From Nephrocerus scutellatus (lineage: Eukaryota; Arthropoda; Insecta; Diptera; Pipunculidae): a DNA stretch of 64,000 nucleotides. The position numbers and the translations under genes were made by a program. Shown here in pieces: positions 11,186 through 24,057 of the stretch. The notes beneath the pieces were generated by a model. The model was not told where the DNA came from, did no database searches, and saw only the letters and a program-made list of their open reading frames with translations. Location: NCBI GenBank assembly GCA_947095585.1, contig OX352762.1, positions 31,224,669-31,288,668 of the forward strand, read 5' to 3'. The stretch's first letter is position 1. Each line of letters opens with the position of its first letter.

Positions 11186-11861
11186 TTAATGGCCCCAAAA
11201 GTCAATTGACACGCCTTCTTTGGACGGATCTTGTTTCTGCGGAATCAATTCTTGAAATAAATTACACACCACAAGGGCATTTTAAAGACGTTCATTATTT
11301 TTCGACAGAAGTAAGCGATATCAATATTTTGCTAAGACATAGTCTTAATTGAAGATATACATAGTAAGCAAAAATTATTTGAATTGCAGGAGTTTAGGTC
11401 AGCGATCAAAATGCCAACTTAATAAAAGTTGGGCCATTCTTTAAGAAATAGCAATTTACGATGCAATTAGGAAAGATTACAACAAAAATTTATCTTAGAG
11501 TTGAAGAGTGTTCAATTAGATCTCGTACGATTGCTGTTTCTTAAAAAGGTAGTGGCTGAAGTCTACGTAAAACATTTACTGGAGACATTGGAGCATATAG
11601 AAAGTTTGATCGGCCTATCGGTAGCCCTAGGAAGTCGTCAGTTATCTGGTCTATGGTTTCGCTCTTGTATAGATGTATTGTTCTTTAGTTAGGTATATCT
11701 ATAAGTCAAATTTAGAATTTTCAGCTTATAAGTAATAGTAAAACAATTTAGTTCCAATACCTTTATTATACCTTATAATAATAATATATTATCTATATTG
11801 TTTAGAAAATGAGAACAAACGCGTTTTAAAAAAAAACTAAATTCATTCATTGCATATGATT
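11186..11861. other. Unassigned sequence
   Basis: About 680 bp. A 63-codon open frame at 11501 resembles no family I recognise. Confidence 0.4.
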
Positions 11862-11974
11862 TTGTAGGTTCCTTCTATTTGTGTCCAAAAATATACATGC
11901 GCAACGCAAATGGTTGAGAGAAGCTAGTCCTTGGACCCCAATGGTCTGTCGCGTCAAATATTATTATTATTAAT
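11862..11974 (+). repeat. SINE 3' fragment
   Basis: The 3' half of the tRNA-derived SINE: GTAGGTTCCTTCTATTTGTG, AAAAATATACATGCGCAACG, GAGAAGCTAG.CCTTGGACC, TGGTCTGTCGCG, then an ATT tail. It is 5'-truncated. Confidence 0.8.
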
Positions 11975-14239
11975 AAGGAGCTGCGAGCACCGTAACTTCC
12001 CCTTCAATAAGAGGGGAAATTTTCTTAAATAGCTGCTCAGAAAATTTACAACTTTAAAACGCTTGCTGCAAAAAACACGAATCCGCTTTGGATCCGCTGC
12101 GAATCTGCTCAAACTAAAAAGACTAATAACATTGAATGACATATTAATTTGTTTGTGATTTGTGAGCAATATGAGCAAAGGTAGATATACAAACGCAACA
12201 AAGGTGCATAGTACAGGATATACATCCCTCGTTTGGTCGTATAAGAGGTATTAACTTCAATCGATCATACCCCCTAAGTTCACTGTTCGGATTGTAGCTA
12301 AACCGGCGAGCATTATTTAGAGTCAGCGATGTAAACAATTCATTTCTTATTAACCTATTTAGTTTTTTTGTTTCCAGGTTAAATAAAAACAATTACTGCA
12401 ACCCTAGCACACCCACTACACGCACATTGTCAAACTCGCTAAGGTCGCTTGATTTTCCAGTGTTGGAAATAGTCTCGTGCCTGCACACCTCACTTCCGAG
12501 CGTAGTATTCGGTTGCGCTTTGTCAACAAGTATAACTAAGAACCGTGTCAGGCACCCTTATATGCATTTAACCCCTTCTGTGGGTGCTGCCATTGTACTT
12601 TAAAAAAGTCAAATGTTATGCACTGCTAAAGTCTTAGTGTTGCAATAGTTTCCCTTGTGTTTTGATTGCAATTGTACTGCATGTGTGTGGGGTCACATCG
12701 AGTGTTTAGACCCAGGTCTAAGCAGTAGTTTCTATTTGCTAACTAATACTCGAATGTAATTTGATTCAAAGCCCCTTTTCGTACAGTTGACTTAAATTAA
12801 GGGTAACATTCATTTATTTCTATGTTAGTGTTAGTAAAACGAGCGGACATTGTAGAAAATTAAGCGCAACATGCAAGCCATTTTATGAATATACCTTCAA
12901 AGGGTTGAAACGAATATCAATAAATTATTTAACGAAGAAGGGTTGTCATATTCCAATCTATATACAGTTGCAGAAATCAACCAACCAACCAACTAACGAA
13001 TCAACCAACCAACAAACGAAAGGGGTAATTTTCTGTTTCACAAAAAAATGGAAGATTCTCCCTGGAATCCGTCAATTGGATTAATCGATAAATACTCACC
13101 CTTCTTCTTTGTCTTCTTTGACGAACTATTTGCGTCCCAACCTTAAGAAGCCGAATCGCCTGATGTGTTCGCACTTGGGACATGAATTCACCCCTTTTTA
13201 TTACGTCGTCGTCGACGACTATGAACAAAATTTACGATGATTGTCATAAGAAAAACTGTTTTTAGTCCTTGATATGTTTGGAACAGTATTATAAAAGGAA
13301 AGGGATACTGAAATAAAACTCTGTTCCGGGGTGGCATAGTCGCATATGTGTTTGCCATATAAATCGAATACTAATGTAGCACAGTATATGCGTTATTTTA
13401 TATATGTATTTATATAATGAAACACAATATGTGTGCGGTATAAGCTAAAGAGATCAGGAGTTTTGCAAAATGAAAGCCGGGCAGGGAAATCGACCATTTC
13501 GGTTCCTAATCATATACATACCGCGTTAAGTTATGTGCGCTTTGTGCCAACTGAGTGATGGATGGTTTATGCGCTCTGCATTAGCACAACAATATCCAAA
13601 CACATAGGAAATAAATGACTTTTGCGAGTGGGTTTGCAGTGTTAACAAGAAACAGAATATTGTCGTACAACTACTTTTCGCTGGCTAGTCGGGTGACCCG
13701 TCGGTATGGCGAGGGTGGTTTTTGCAGCCGGGACACGCCACGCATCATACACATATTGCGGATAGTCACTTTTGGCTGTGCTTGGGCTTGACAAATATTT
13801 TTATTTCGCAATTGATGTTTATTTTCTGAAATTCTGTTTCGTACTCCTGCACGATCGTTCATCTATAATATGTTAATCATGCATGTGAAATATCGGGCTT
13901 GAATCATGGAGGATGAATTTACGCCCATTGCATAATAATATGTCAATCCTTTTATGGATTTTTTTTCTTTTAGATCAACGTTGCTTCCAATACACAAAAT
14001 ATTTTGTAATTGCAAGTTTCTAGCAATATATTTCCAACGTTAAACATATGGTAATTCCATGAAACAACCCTTTAAGTATTCTAAATAAAGATATATAAAT
14101 TCCTACTTTTACAAAAAAAAAACCGTCTTACACTTAATATTTTTTGGTAAGAAATTATCAAAGAAAAAGTAAAAAAGGTTATTTCTACAAAGTTTTATCT
14201 ACAACAATTTCGAATTATTTAAATTAAATCTTTGTACAA
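11975..14239. other. Intergenic or intronic sequence with a CAAC simple repeat
   Basis: About 2.3 kb. The only clear structure is the CAACCAACCAAC simple repeat near 12978-13017. Small open frames on the minus strand (12144, 13001, 13671) match nothing I know. Confidence 0.5.
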
Positions 14240-16922
14240 TTAACAAAAGAATTTCGTAAATACAATCTAGCGATTCTTGGTCTTAGTGAGGTAAGATGGA
14301 GTAGGGGAAAACGAATATCTACCGGCGAGTTTCTAATTTTTTCGGGTAAGCCTGCATGAGAACACCATGCGAATGGAGTGGGATTTCTACTCTCTAAAAG
14401 CTGCGAGAAGATTGTTACAGGACTGGCAAGCAATATCCGATAGAATTTTTATTGCATGATTTAAATCTGCTGTTAGACAGGTCGTGTTTGCTCAAGTTTA
14501 CGCACAACGGAACAAGCCACCTCTGGAAAAAAGACACGTTTTACTTGCGTCTAAGTAATTCATTAGATCAACTACGGAAGAGTGACATCGTTATTTTGAT
14601 GGGTGAACTAAACGCAAAGGTAGGCAGCGACAACAGTGATTGGGAACATGACATGGGAAACAACGGCCTTGGTTCTATGAATGACAACGGTGAAGGGTTT
14701 ACTGATCTATGTATTGATGCAACCTAATCCTTGGAAGCACAATTTTTCCCCACAAAAACATCCAAAAAGCCACATGGACATTTCCTGATCACAAGTACAA
14801 CAACCATATTGATCACATCGCTATAAGCCGCAAGTGGCGATAATCGTTGCTGGACGTTAGAACCCGAAGAGCAGCCGACGTCTACAGCGAACACCACCTT
14901 GGTTGGCAGTGTGCAATTCAAGCTCGCGGTCCACTCATCCACACGAAGTCAAACAACGAGAAAGCCAGCGGTAGCAGCACTGAAAAACCCAGATGTGAAA
15001 TGTATCCCGCGTACAACAGTCTCTCTCTGTGATACAACCCCAAACCCTAGAGTTTAAATGGGAGAAAACAGTAAATGCGTATTCCGCGGATTAGCGCGGA
15101 AGTATAGGGATCTGGATCGGCAAGTTGGCCGGTCAGCAACAGAACAACAAAAGAGCATGGCTAAGCGACATCTCAACACAAGCACAGCAATCCGCTTATT
15201 GTAGACAATACACCATAGTCTACCAACTCGCTCGTAAGCTCGCCAACAAGAAACACCACATCAACTACCCTGTTAAGGCAATAGACGGCTCTTTGATCCT
15301 TATGGAGGAACAACAATTAACCCGCTGGACAGAACATTTTAAGAATGTTTTGAATTGTACTTTGCCACGCACGTCCATTGACCCTCATATGCACCCTAAT
15401 AGGCTACTTAACATCAGCGTCGCTACTCCTTCGTTGGATGAGATAAGGACAAAATTCGTTTACTGCAATCAGGTAAAGCAGCAGGCAATGACAACATCTA
15501 TGCAGAACTCCTTCAAGCCGACGTCGAAATAACTACGCGAACATTGCCTGCGATATAACTAGGTATCTGGGTATCTGAAACCATTCCATCGTCGTTAAAA
15601 GAAGGCTTAATAGTCAAACTCCCCAAGAAATGTGATTTGAGCAATTGCGAAAACTGGAGAGGAATTACCCTGCTAAACACCATAAACAAAGTGATCTCAT
15701 CTGTAATAGCTAGGCGCTTACGGAATGCATTAGAGCCAATTTTTGAGAAATGAACAAGCAGGATTTCGCCCAAACCGTTCTTGTACTGATCAAATTAACG
15801 CCCTGCGTATAGTTATAGAACAGTCAGTTGAGTATCGCTCTCCTCTGTATATAGTTTTTGTAGATTTTAAACGCACTTTTGATAGTGTTGGCCGAAACAT
15901 GATGTGACAGATTTTGTCTAGCTATGGTGTTCCGGAAAAACTCATTAACATCATTAAGGAGCTGTACCGCGTCTCAACATGCCGCGTCGTTCCTAACGGT
16001 CATATTAGTTCACCTTTCAACATCTACTCGGTAGTCAAGCAAGGTTGCACCTTCTCACCATTGCTTTTCACAATTGTCATCGACTGGGTGATGAAAATAG
16101 TAACCCGTACTCCATCGGGTTTGCCATGGAATGTTTTTCACCTCCTAGAAGACTTGAACTATGCCGATGATATCTGTCTCCTATCACAATAGCTAGGTGA
16201 CATGGAGCGAAAATTAAACTCACTAGAACTTCACGCTAACAAAGTGGGTTTAAAAATTAACGTCCCAAAAACAAAACTACTTCGCGTTAACGCTAGTAGA
16301 ACATGTGATCTCTCGATTGACGGAAATCGTATAGAGAAAGTCGATAAGTTTTGTTATTTGGGCAGCTGGATGTCAAAAAGTGGTGGTGCTGACTCGGATG
16401 TGTGCTCTCGTGTAAACAAGGCACGACACTCCTATAGTATGCTAAATAGTATCTGGAACTCCTCGCAAATCTCCCGGAATCTGAAGCTAACGATCTTCAG
16501 ATCTAACGTTTTCTCAGTACTCTTGTATGGCTGTGAAACGTGGAAAGCCACAGAGTCAATTGTGACGTGCCTCCAAGTCTTCGTCAACAAGTGCTTAAGG
16601 AGGATACTGAGAATAAGATGGCCGGACATTATCACCAATCAAGACTTGTGGAGAGTAACGCAGCAGGAAGCAATTGCGATCACCATCAGACGACGAAAAT
16701 TGAGCTGAATTGGCCACACTTTGAGAAAGCCAGCGGACGATATTACGAAACTAGCGCTCGACTGGAATCCACAAGGAAGACGCCGAGTTGGCCGTCCTAG
16801 CATGACATGGAAAAGGACAATAGAAGAGGAAGCAAGATCCCAGGGGACAGAGTTCGTTGACGGGCGTTTGTAGAAGCCCTATGCTCCCCCGCGGAGTAAA
16901 GGAAAGAAAGAAGAAAGAAAAT
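14240..16922 (+). mobile_element. LINE with endonuclease and reverse transcriptase, decayed but long
   Basis: The longest retrotransposon here. Endonuclease: LAILGLSEVRWS near 14265, then SDIVILMGELNAKVGSDN near 14583-14640 with the (D/E)LN.K.G box. After a frameshift come HKATWTFPD and HIDHIAISRKWR near 14765-14840, and SEHHLG near 14890. RT: LPKKCDLSNCENWRGITLLN near 15620-15680, AGFRPNRSCTDQIN near 15760, and a VDFKRTFDS block near 15865 where FDS usually carries the catalytic Asp context. The palm box LNYADDICLLS has YADD at 16160-16171. The C-terminus includes KVDKFCYLGSWMSKSGGADS, LLYGCETWK, and DWNPQGRRRVGRPSMTWKR near 16760-16810. The 3' end is a GAAAG-rich tail at about 16900-16920. 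Stops and frameshifts are frequent, and the 5' end is truncated inside the endonuclease. The clade is uncertain; RTE-like or L2-like are possible. Confidence 0.85.
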
Positions 16923-17148
16923 GATTTTGACAGAAAATCTGACAACCGGAAGTGACAGTTTACTTAGACAGTTTTTCGAGTTTTCGCAAATAACTCAAAA
17001 AGTATAGCACTTAGGAGAAATCTGAAAAATAAAAAAGAAAAGAAAAAAAAATAAAAAAAAAATGTAATCTACATTAACTGTAGATTCCCGGCCCCGTCCG
17101 TAAAAAAAAATTGTGTTGTGCCCACACCTCCATTTTTAATTTGCAAAT
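16923..17148 (+). repeat. Rep-D interspersed repeat, copy 2
   Basis: Same order of blocks as 10.73-10.98 kb: GGAAGTGACAGTTTACTTAG, GCAAATAACTCAAAAAGTAT, an A-rich stretch, ATGTAATCTACATTAACTG, and GTTGTGCCCACACCTCCATT. It starts directly at the tail of the upstream LINE. Confidence 0.7.
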
Positions 17149-17585
17149 GTTCAGGACATTGGAAACGCTTTTCAAACAGAAAACAACACATCATTGGGAA
17201 GAGCATTGTTTGCTGCCCAAGACCAAATTCGACATTTAGCTGTACAAGTATTAAAAGAAGTTGAATTTTTGGTAAGCCTATAGACTCGCTGGCTGTTCAT
17301 GAACTCTTTCGTTTGTAAGGCCTGGTACCTCAAGCGAATCCGTTACGATTCTCTGTTGAGCTGTTGGTTTAAGAAAATTCTTCTTATTGTTGTTGTTTTT
17401 AATGGTTTTTATTTTAAATTTTTTAATTATATAATCTATATTTTCTGTATTTTCGCCATCTTCGCCGGGTTCAGTAGTTTTTACTTTTTGCTTTTTACTT
17501 TTTGAACTGAATTTCAAAATATTCGCGACTTTAAAGGCAATTTTAACTCGGTCGTATCGTATGATTTTCAAATGATTTTCAATAT
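17149..17585. other. Unassigned sequence upstream of a LINE fragment
   Basis: Contains a 117-codon minus-strand open frame (17278-17631) rich in Lys and Asn. It overlaps the endonuclease of the plus-strand LINE and looks like a composition artefact. No family match. Confidence 0.4.
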
Positions 17586-18840
17586 CCGGGGTTTTCCAGT
17601 GTCCCGTGCTGGTTCCGTGTTGGTTCCACATCGAGGGGTTTTTCTCTTCATTCGGGATGATATCTGTTTTAGTGTGCCTAAATTTATTGTTCCGAACAGT
17701 AATCGCCTTTTAGTACATCCATGTTTATTTGTTCCCTATATCGTAGTCCTACTTAGTAATAAATTTGACTATTTATCAGAAACTATAGACAAGATTTACC
17801 AGTCCTCACCAACTAGGTTGTTTTTTCGAATGGTGGGGAACGAACGGGTGAAACTGTAGAACCATTTACAAATATCAATTTTTTCATCCAACTCGTCGAT
17901 AAGCCAACTAAATATCCCGATACAACTGGTCAATCACCTCACCTATTAGATTCATTTCTAACTTCTATGTCAGATAAATAGATGTTCTCGTAATAGCCAA
18001 ATTTTCAATTAGCCTAGCTCTTGTGTAGTCTCTTCGTAAAAGGCTTCCCTGGCACTTTAAAAATGCTAACTGGGAGCTCCTGAACCAATTTTATAGCTCA
18101 TATCATTGGTCAACCTGCTTTTGCAACAATAATGCTGATGAAGCTTCACAACTTATCACGTCAACTAGTTAGCTAGGAATGGAAAATTGCATTCCTTCCT
18201 TCTTTAAGAATAAGTGTTTTAATGAAAATGCAAGTCAGCAGTCGCTAGTAAAAAAGCAGCCTATTTGGACTACGTTAATTGCACTTCCGAAGGAAACCTT
18301 GTTAGATTTCGAATAGCCAGAAACAGAGCAAACGCTATTATAAAAAGAACCAAAATAATATATGACCTAAAAATTTTTGGTTTCAGATTCAAACAGTCGA
18401 AGCTTTGGTCGTTTGCTGCAGACAATACTTTATCTATTTTTTCTTTGTTTCTTAAGGTTATTCTCTAGTAATCTGCTATTAGAGAAAGGATCTCTTAGCT
18501 TCGCATTTTGCTTGTGCGTCTACCTTTCCTTTATCTAACCAAAGCCCACCAATTCTTCGGAATGTAGGCCCAGGTATGTCTAAAATCTATTTCCGGCCAC
18601 TGGTTGTTTCAAAGATTCTCAAAGAATTTGATCCTAATAAAGCAACTGGACCCGACGGTATTCCGCCATTGTTATTGAAAAGATGTCATCATACTCTGGC
18701 GAAACCGCTTAACAAATTGTTTCACCTCTCAATGGAGACTGGTATTTTTCCCTGAATTTGGAAAAAGCCTAATATTTAACCCGTTCCGAAAAAAAGGTAA
18801 TATTTTGCCTATTGCTTTGTTGTCAGTTCTATCAAATTTA
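17586..18840 (+). mobile_element. Jockey/CR1-like LINE fragment, endonuclease to RT fingers
   Basis: Endonuclease domain remnants include GVFLFIRDDICFS near 17635-17675 and QLVDKPTKYPDTTGQSPHLL near 17895-17950, followed by DSFLTSMSDK. The connector reads LPWHFKNANWELLNQFYSSY near 18045-18100 in shifting frames and then YLDYVNCTSEGNLVRFRIAR near 18265. The RT begins with EFDPNKATGPDGIPPLLLKR near 18627-18685, then LFHLSMETGIFP and VPKKGN. The copy stops near 18840 before the palm, and many stops and frame changes are present. The block order is that of APE-type LINEs of the Jockey/CR1 group. Copies at 19.0-19.7, 21.8 and 29.5-30.6 kb belong to similar elements. Confidence 0.75.
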
Positions 18841-19039
18841 TTAAAATAAAAAATAAAATAATAATGGAAGGAATGTGATTTACAATGGGATCCATTCCCT
18901 ACGTTTGTACCCGGTTTCAATTTATTTTCTCAGAATTCTCTCTGATTCATTGAAAAAGCAATACGAAAAAACGTACACGAAACTAAATCGACGAATCGTC
19001 CAAATGCTTTTAGCAATGGATCATGGTTTTTATATATAG
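18841..19039. other. Spacer between converging LINE fragments
   Basis: No recognisable feature beyond AT-rich sequence. Confidence 0.35.
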
Positions 19040-19745
19040 AATTTTTAAACTAATGAACACTTAAGTCATCCTTCAAGAAGTTGTTGACGGCTATTTTGAA
19101 GACCTGCAGATTAAAAGATTCGGGAAGCACGGAGTCGACTAATTGATTCCACATCGAAGACATGAAAAAGGTTTTAAGGTAAATGTATGTTCATTGGACT
19201 TGAAACGAGTGTTTACGTTGCTGAAAAAAGGACCTGGAACTAGAGAATGGGTTTTCTAAAGCACATCTACTATTGTAAAATTTGTAGAAAATATATAAAG
19301 CTCCCACATTTTGTCTATGCTCCAAAGTATCAAGAGACGAAGTAATGGTTACATCGTTTATCAAACGGATAACTCTCTTCTGAATTCCATCAAGATAAAG
19401 CAAATGCGATCTTGGAGCTCCACCCCAAACATTTGAATTAAATTCTAAAATTGGTCTAACATAAGATTTATAAAATTTTAAAACTTCGGAGGGGTTGAAG
19501 TAGAATTTACAACCTTTTATGAAGCCCAAACAAGCTAGCTCTTTTTGAAATTCCATAAATATATTCCTTCCAGAAAAGATCACTTGATACTTTTAAACCT
19601 AACAACTTCAGTGAATCTGATCTCGCAATTGGAACACCATTAATAACTGATGGCACCTGAACTGCCTTCTGAGAAAAAAGACAAGACTGGAATTTATTTG
19701 GGTATAATTCTACTCTATGCTTCTGGCATCGCTTCTTCCTCCCAT
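19040..19745 (-). mobile_element. Jockey/CR1-like LINE fragment, RT C-terminus
   Basis: The minus strand reads, from about 19700 down, KFQSCLFSQKAVQVPSVING, VPIARSDSLKLLGLK, then FYKSYVRPILEFNSNVWGGA near 19480-19420, GIQKRVIRLINDVTITSSLD near 19390-19330, and NVGALYIFYKFYNSRC. After a stop come SSMWNQLVDSVLPESFNLQ and FKIAVNNFLKD near 19150-19060. This is the conserved C-terminus after the RT palm in the same LINE group as the plus-strand fragment that ends at 18840. It points toward that fragment tail to tail, so it is a separate insertion or a rearranged piece. Confidence 0.8.
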
Positions 19746-19895
19746 ACTTGCACTATTAGTTCATGAATTGCTCTGTCTATTGCGGGCCCTGAATATTAAG
19801 GCATCTTTGTGCGAAATGCATTGTCCGAAAGATCCATAAAAGACAAAAAAGCCCATTTCTCTTTTTATTTTATAAGGAAAACAAATCTATGTCAC

Positions 19896-20292
19896 TGAAA
19901 TAAAAAAAAACAACCCATACAAATTTATATTTTTCTTGTAAATTCTCTAATCGGGGATAGACACACACACACACTGAGTGCTCGGTTTGTGCAAAATCAT
20001 CCACCAAATGACGCAGCGGCAGCGAACAGCGCTGCTCACAAAGCACAGAGCTCAGACTTTGCCGTGATCTGATGCGATATAGCAATATTTTAAAATTGTA
20101 TATTGGGGTCCCCAAGGGGCCGAACAGTGTTTTCCATCGAAGACACACATGTGTACAAAATTTAAAGAAAATCGGGTAAATTTTGTAAAATATTTGTATG
20201 GGAGCCCCCCGAACCCGAGGTCCGAGAAAATCTGACCAGCCAGCCAGCCAGCCAGCCACGTGCACGCGAAGTTAATATAGAGAATTTAAAAA
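19896..20292 (+). repeat. Rep-A interspersed repeat, copy with both inverted ends
   Basis: Begins with an A-run, AACAACCCATACAAATTTAT and TTTTTCTTG. TAAATTCTCTA is at 19939-19949, a CA microsatellite at about 19960-19975, and then the internal module with ACACATGTGTACAAAATTTA. It ends in CCAGCCAGCCAGCCAGCCAC, GTGCACGCGAAGTTAATA and TAGAGAATTTA at 20278-20288. The two 11-base ends are exact inverse complements, 350 bp apart from outside to outside. Confidence 0.85.
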
Positions 20293-21819
20293 AGGATATG
20301 ATATGCACTCACTACATTGTGTTAATCCCTTAGAAGAAAACAGATGTGAATTTTTTATTAGTAGTCATCGTCAATTATATTTCCTTTTACTTTCTACCAA
20401 CAAGACTATTTTTTTGTGTTTTTTGATAAAATTTTATTTTTTGTATATTTATTCAAAACATTCGCATCTCATTTTTCTGCTCATAGAGTTCATACTTTTT
20501 AAATTTAATAATTTTAAATTTGGATAAGCGTGCCCCAAATAAATACCTAGTCTATCATTTGAACTAATATTTAAAAAAATCGATCTTGAATGAATTCGTA
20601 CATTAACGTTCGTATTCCTTAACCAAGCTACCTTCGTTTCCACCTGGGACTTAAATACTACTGTAGAAGAAGTCCTTCTGTACTTCCAGCCAGATATTGG
20701 TTAGACAGGCTAGGACAGAAAACTAACCATTGCGCACACAAGCTAAACTTTTACAAGGCATTCATCGTATTTTATTGCGTTTCGGTTGTTAATTAACAAT
20801 TTATTAGCAAATAAAAATTTAATCTGCAATAACGAACTAAATTGAAGCAATTAAAAGAATTTAGTAAATTAAAAAATATACGGACTATGCATTTTAGAAC
20901 TAAATAAAAAACTCAATAAACACACAGTTTCAAAGGAAAGATCAACAATGCAACATTGAACTAAATTTTAAGGGCTTATTTAACGAAATTCGCTTAACGC
21001 AAATGAAATAAAACTCTATTTAATTTTTTAAATTCGATTTAGATAATATGAATATAGGATCATTATTCTTATTATCTATTATTCAACTATAAATTACGAG
21101 TATGTACTATAATAAACATACCTATAATATAAAGAATTAAGGAACGCATCTTCGCCTGCTTTCTGGTTCAAAAATCAGAAAGTTTTTTCATTAATTATGT
21201 TACAGCTTTGGAAAAATGAAATAACTATAAATGGTTAATACATTTTGTTTTAATATAAATGTATCCTTGGATTTCGTTTAACATCCTCGTGTGTCGTATG
21301 TATTCAAAAATGTACACAGCATATACTTGTAAGTCATAATAACTAAATGTTTGCCTATGTAGGAAAAGGATATTTTTATATCACAAAAACCCTAACTCAT
21401 GTGGGATGATACAAACACATACAAATGGTCGTCGGACGATCATACATAAGCCGTTATTAAAAAAGGGTCAAACTTGTGGGCTTTTGATACATATAACAAC
21501 AAGGGGTGCAACATTACAGAACAACAGAAATTTTAGGGTTATTCACATTTAGTACAGTCATTCGTATGCGTGAATAGGAATGTAGTAAATGTAGAAGGAG
21601 GACTAAAGCAGGCGCATCAACCGACTGCCTCGTTTGACATGTACATATAGGTATACATGTGAGTAAATAAACCTTAATAAGCACATAAATGTTATTGATT
21701 TTACTAGGAAATTTTCAAGTTTTCAAAAAGAGCTTGTGTTTTAATTTTTTAACAGTAAGCTTGTAGAGAAAATGTGTAAAAAGTTTTATGAAATGGTATA
21801 TAATGAATGATGAATGATA
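20293..21819. other. Intergenic or intronic sequence, nothing recognised
   Basis: About 1.5 kb, very AT-rich, with no frame or repeat I can assign. Confidence 0.5.
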
Positions 21820-22080
21820 TAATGATTTCCTCTTGCTCTTACCGACTTCTAGCACTAACATCCGTACTTTATAAGGTCATGGAAACGCTGATTAATCCTA
21901 GGCTTATACGCCATACCTTGAATTACGTGAAATCCTTAACAACCAACAGTACGTTCAAAGGTGATCTGATGGCATATATCACCGAAAAGTGAAAACAGAC
22001 TTTTTACAAATTTGGTGAAAGCAAAGTTTTTGCACTCGATATTTTCTTTTCATATGGATGCCACTTGCATCGAAGAGACT
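21820..22080 (+). mobile_element. Jockey/CR1-like LINE fragment, RT palm start
   Basis: Reads YRLLALTSVLYKVMETLINP near 21841-21900, then after variation GDLMAYITEK near 21961-21990 and FGESKVFALDIF near 22011-22047. These match the 29.9-30.15 kb copy block for block (YRPIALISILSKGIETLISF, GDLMVYLSEQW, FGESKAVALDIS). The region between FRK/FRG-RS and GDL is deleted or altered, and a stop follows ITEK. The fragment is short and dead. Confidence 0.7.
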
Positions 22081-24057
22081 GAAAAACTGACAATTCTCGG
22101 TATGTGAGTCAAAAACAAGCTTTTACCAGCGTCTTTACCATTGAGCCCATGCATTGAGAAAAATTCAGAGATTTCTTCTTCAGGGAACATTAATTATAAT
22201 AATGGAGATCGTTTTTTAGTTAGTTTCATTTTCGAAAAATTATTTATAGAAAAATACTTGACACAGGAAAAGTAACTATTTTTGATTATCTCGAAGATCT
22301 CGAATAATAAGCTTGCACTCGATTCAAGTGGAATTTCTCTATTTAACAGAATTACGACTGTCCTATGTATTTAACTTTTAGTACAAAACGTATAACACCT
22401 TAGGGGTTTTTCTATTTATTATGCACTTTATAAGTATCAAAAAGAGTATTATTCTATTAAATTAAGGCGCACATTTACTAAAAAAATGCAGAATATAACC
22501 GACGGAAACACATCAGTTACTATTTTAAGGGTTGTTTAAAAGACCACACTTAACTCATTTCACAATTAGGAATAACACGATCGTTATAATCATTCACTCT
22601 CTGAAAGAAAGTCATAAAAAAGAGGGAAAGAAAATGGTAAAAGCGGTGGAAGGAAACATTTTTATTATGATTCTAAGAATAAACAAAACTATACACATTT
22701 ATAAAAAAAAATAGTTGATGGTCTGTGCCGATCGTGCGCCTGATTAAAACTGAAAACATCGGTAAAAAACACAAAGAATCTACCACATGTCATATTTTCG
22801 CTGTTTGCTTCACAACCAGTCAATGCAACTGATGGCTAGCTCATGAAGCCAGCACTTTTCTTAGCGTATCATAAGGTAAGTATTAGTATGGACCATTATT
22901 TAAAATTAAAGAAAAAATGATGGTATACGAGTTTGAGAGTAAAATTATTACAAGATCACAGAGTAAGTAGTATTGTTAATTCTGGTTGCTCCAGAACAGT
23001 TATATTCTTTTGTGAAAACCCGCCTGAAGGTTTCATTCAATGCGGGCTAACTTAAGGATGAAGTTTTAGTTTAACTTGCGCTAATGTTGATAATGTGCAA
23101 AATGGTTTATAAAAAATGGAGTAAAAAGGGTAAGAAATAATATATATAACCGTTATGCTAAAAAATAACTTGCCAGACGCTGTTGAAGAAAACCATGACT
23201 GCCGCTAAGTATCAATGTATCAATAAACGAGTAAAAAAACCTGTAATTTAAAGACCTTGAATCTTGTTGCATCGCCGTGCTCGTCTTTTTCTTATCACTA
23301 TTATTCAAGCTTCCATTCAAGATGTGTTATTATTAATCCTAAACAAAGAGCACCTAACAAAATTCTCTTATCGCTAGATACTCGTAGTTACCTACTCTGT
23401 GATTGCGGTCTTTTCGAAGATACATTATTTTCTCTACGAGTCCGACAACGTCACCACAACCGCATAAAATTCCGTCCACAATAAAATTAGCACCTAAACC
23501 AATATTATGCAAACATACACTGTTCATACACACATAAGGTTGAGTTATCCTTGTGAAGATGTCGGCCTAAAGAAACTCTTACAGTATTCGTATAGGTACC
23601 TTTTACAAACTTGGTTTATCCTTTAACAATGTGCGATTGGAAAATGAGCCTGCGTTACCTTTATAAATTCAAAATGTGTTCGAAATCCTTTTCTGGTTTT
23701 GTTTGCTATTCAAGAAAAATGATTATACATCATCAACGATAGCGTAAAACCGCGTACAAATATTTACGTCTCCTAATTAGTAACTATTCTCGTTAGCCGC
23801 GGAACTTGAAAATATGTATGTAGATGCACATATCTTCCGCGCACAGAGTTAAGAATTTCAACGAAGACTGAAAACTAACACACACAAAAAAAAAACAAAT
23901 AGACCGCATAATGAAACATCACACAGTTCTGTTTGCTAACTCGTCTAGAAAAAGAATAGGCTGCTGATAAAAATCGCGACTTGATTGCTTTATGATATTC
24001 TATAACTATTATGCCTGGTGAGTCTATAGATGCTATAGCATATAGCTGCTATAGAAG
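22081..24057. other. Intergenic or intronic sequence, nothing recognised
   Basis: About 2 kb with only short open frames. An A-rich run near 23885-23900 may be an old poly-A tail. Confidence 0.5.

Noticed and set aside
17278..17631. Lys/Asn-rich 117-codon frame as LINE ORF1
   Set aside because: It is on the opposite strand to the adjacent LINE and its composition follows from T-rich plus-strand sequence.
17586..19745. Plus-strand and minus-strand LINE pieces as one twin-primed insertion
   Set aside because: Twin priming would place the inverted 5' part upstream of the 3' part in the element's own direction. Here the two pieces converge tail to tail, so the geometry does not fit.
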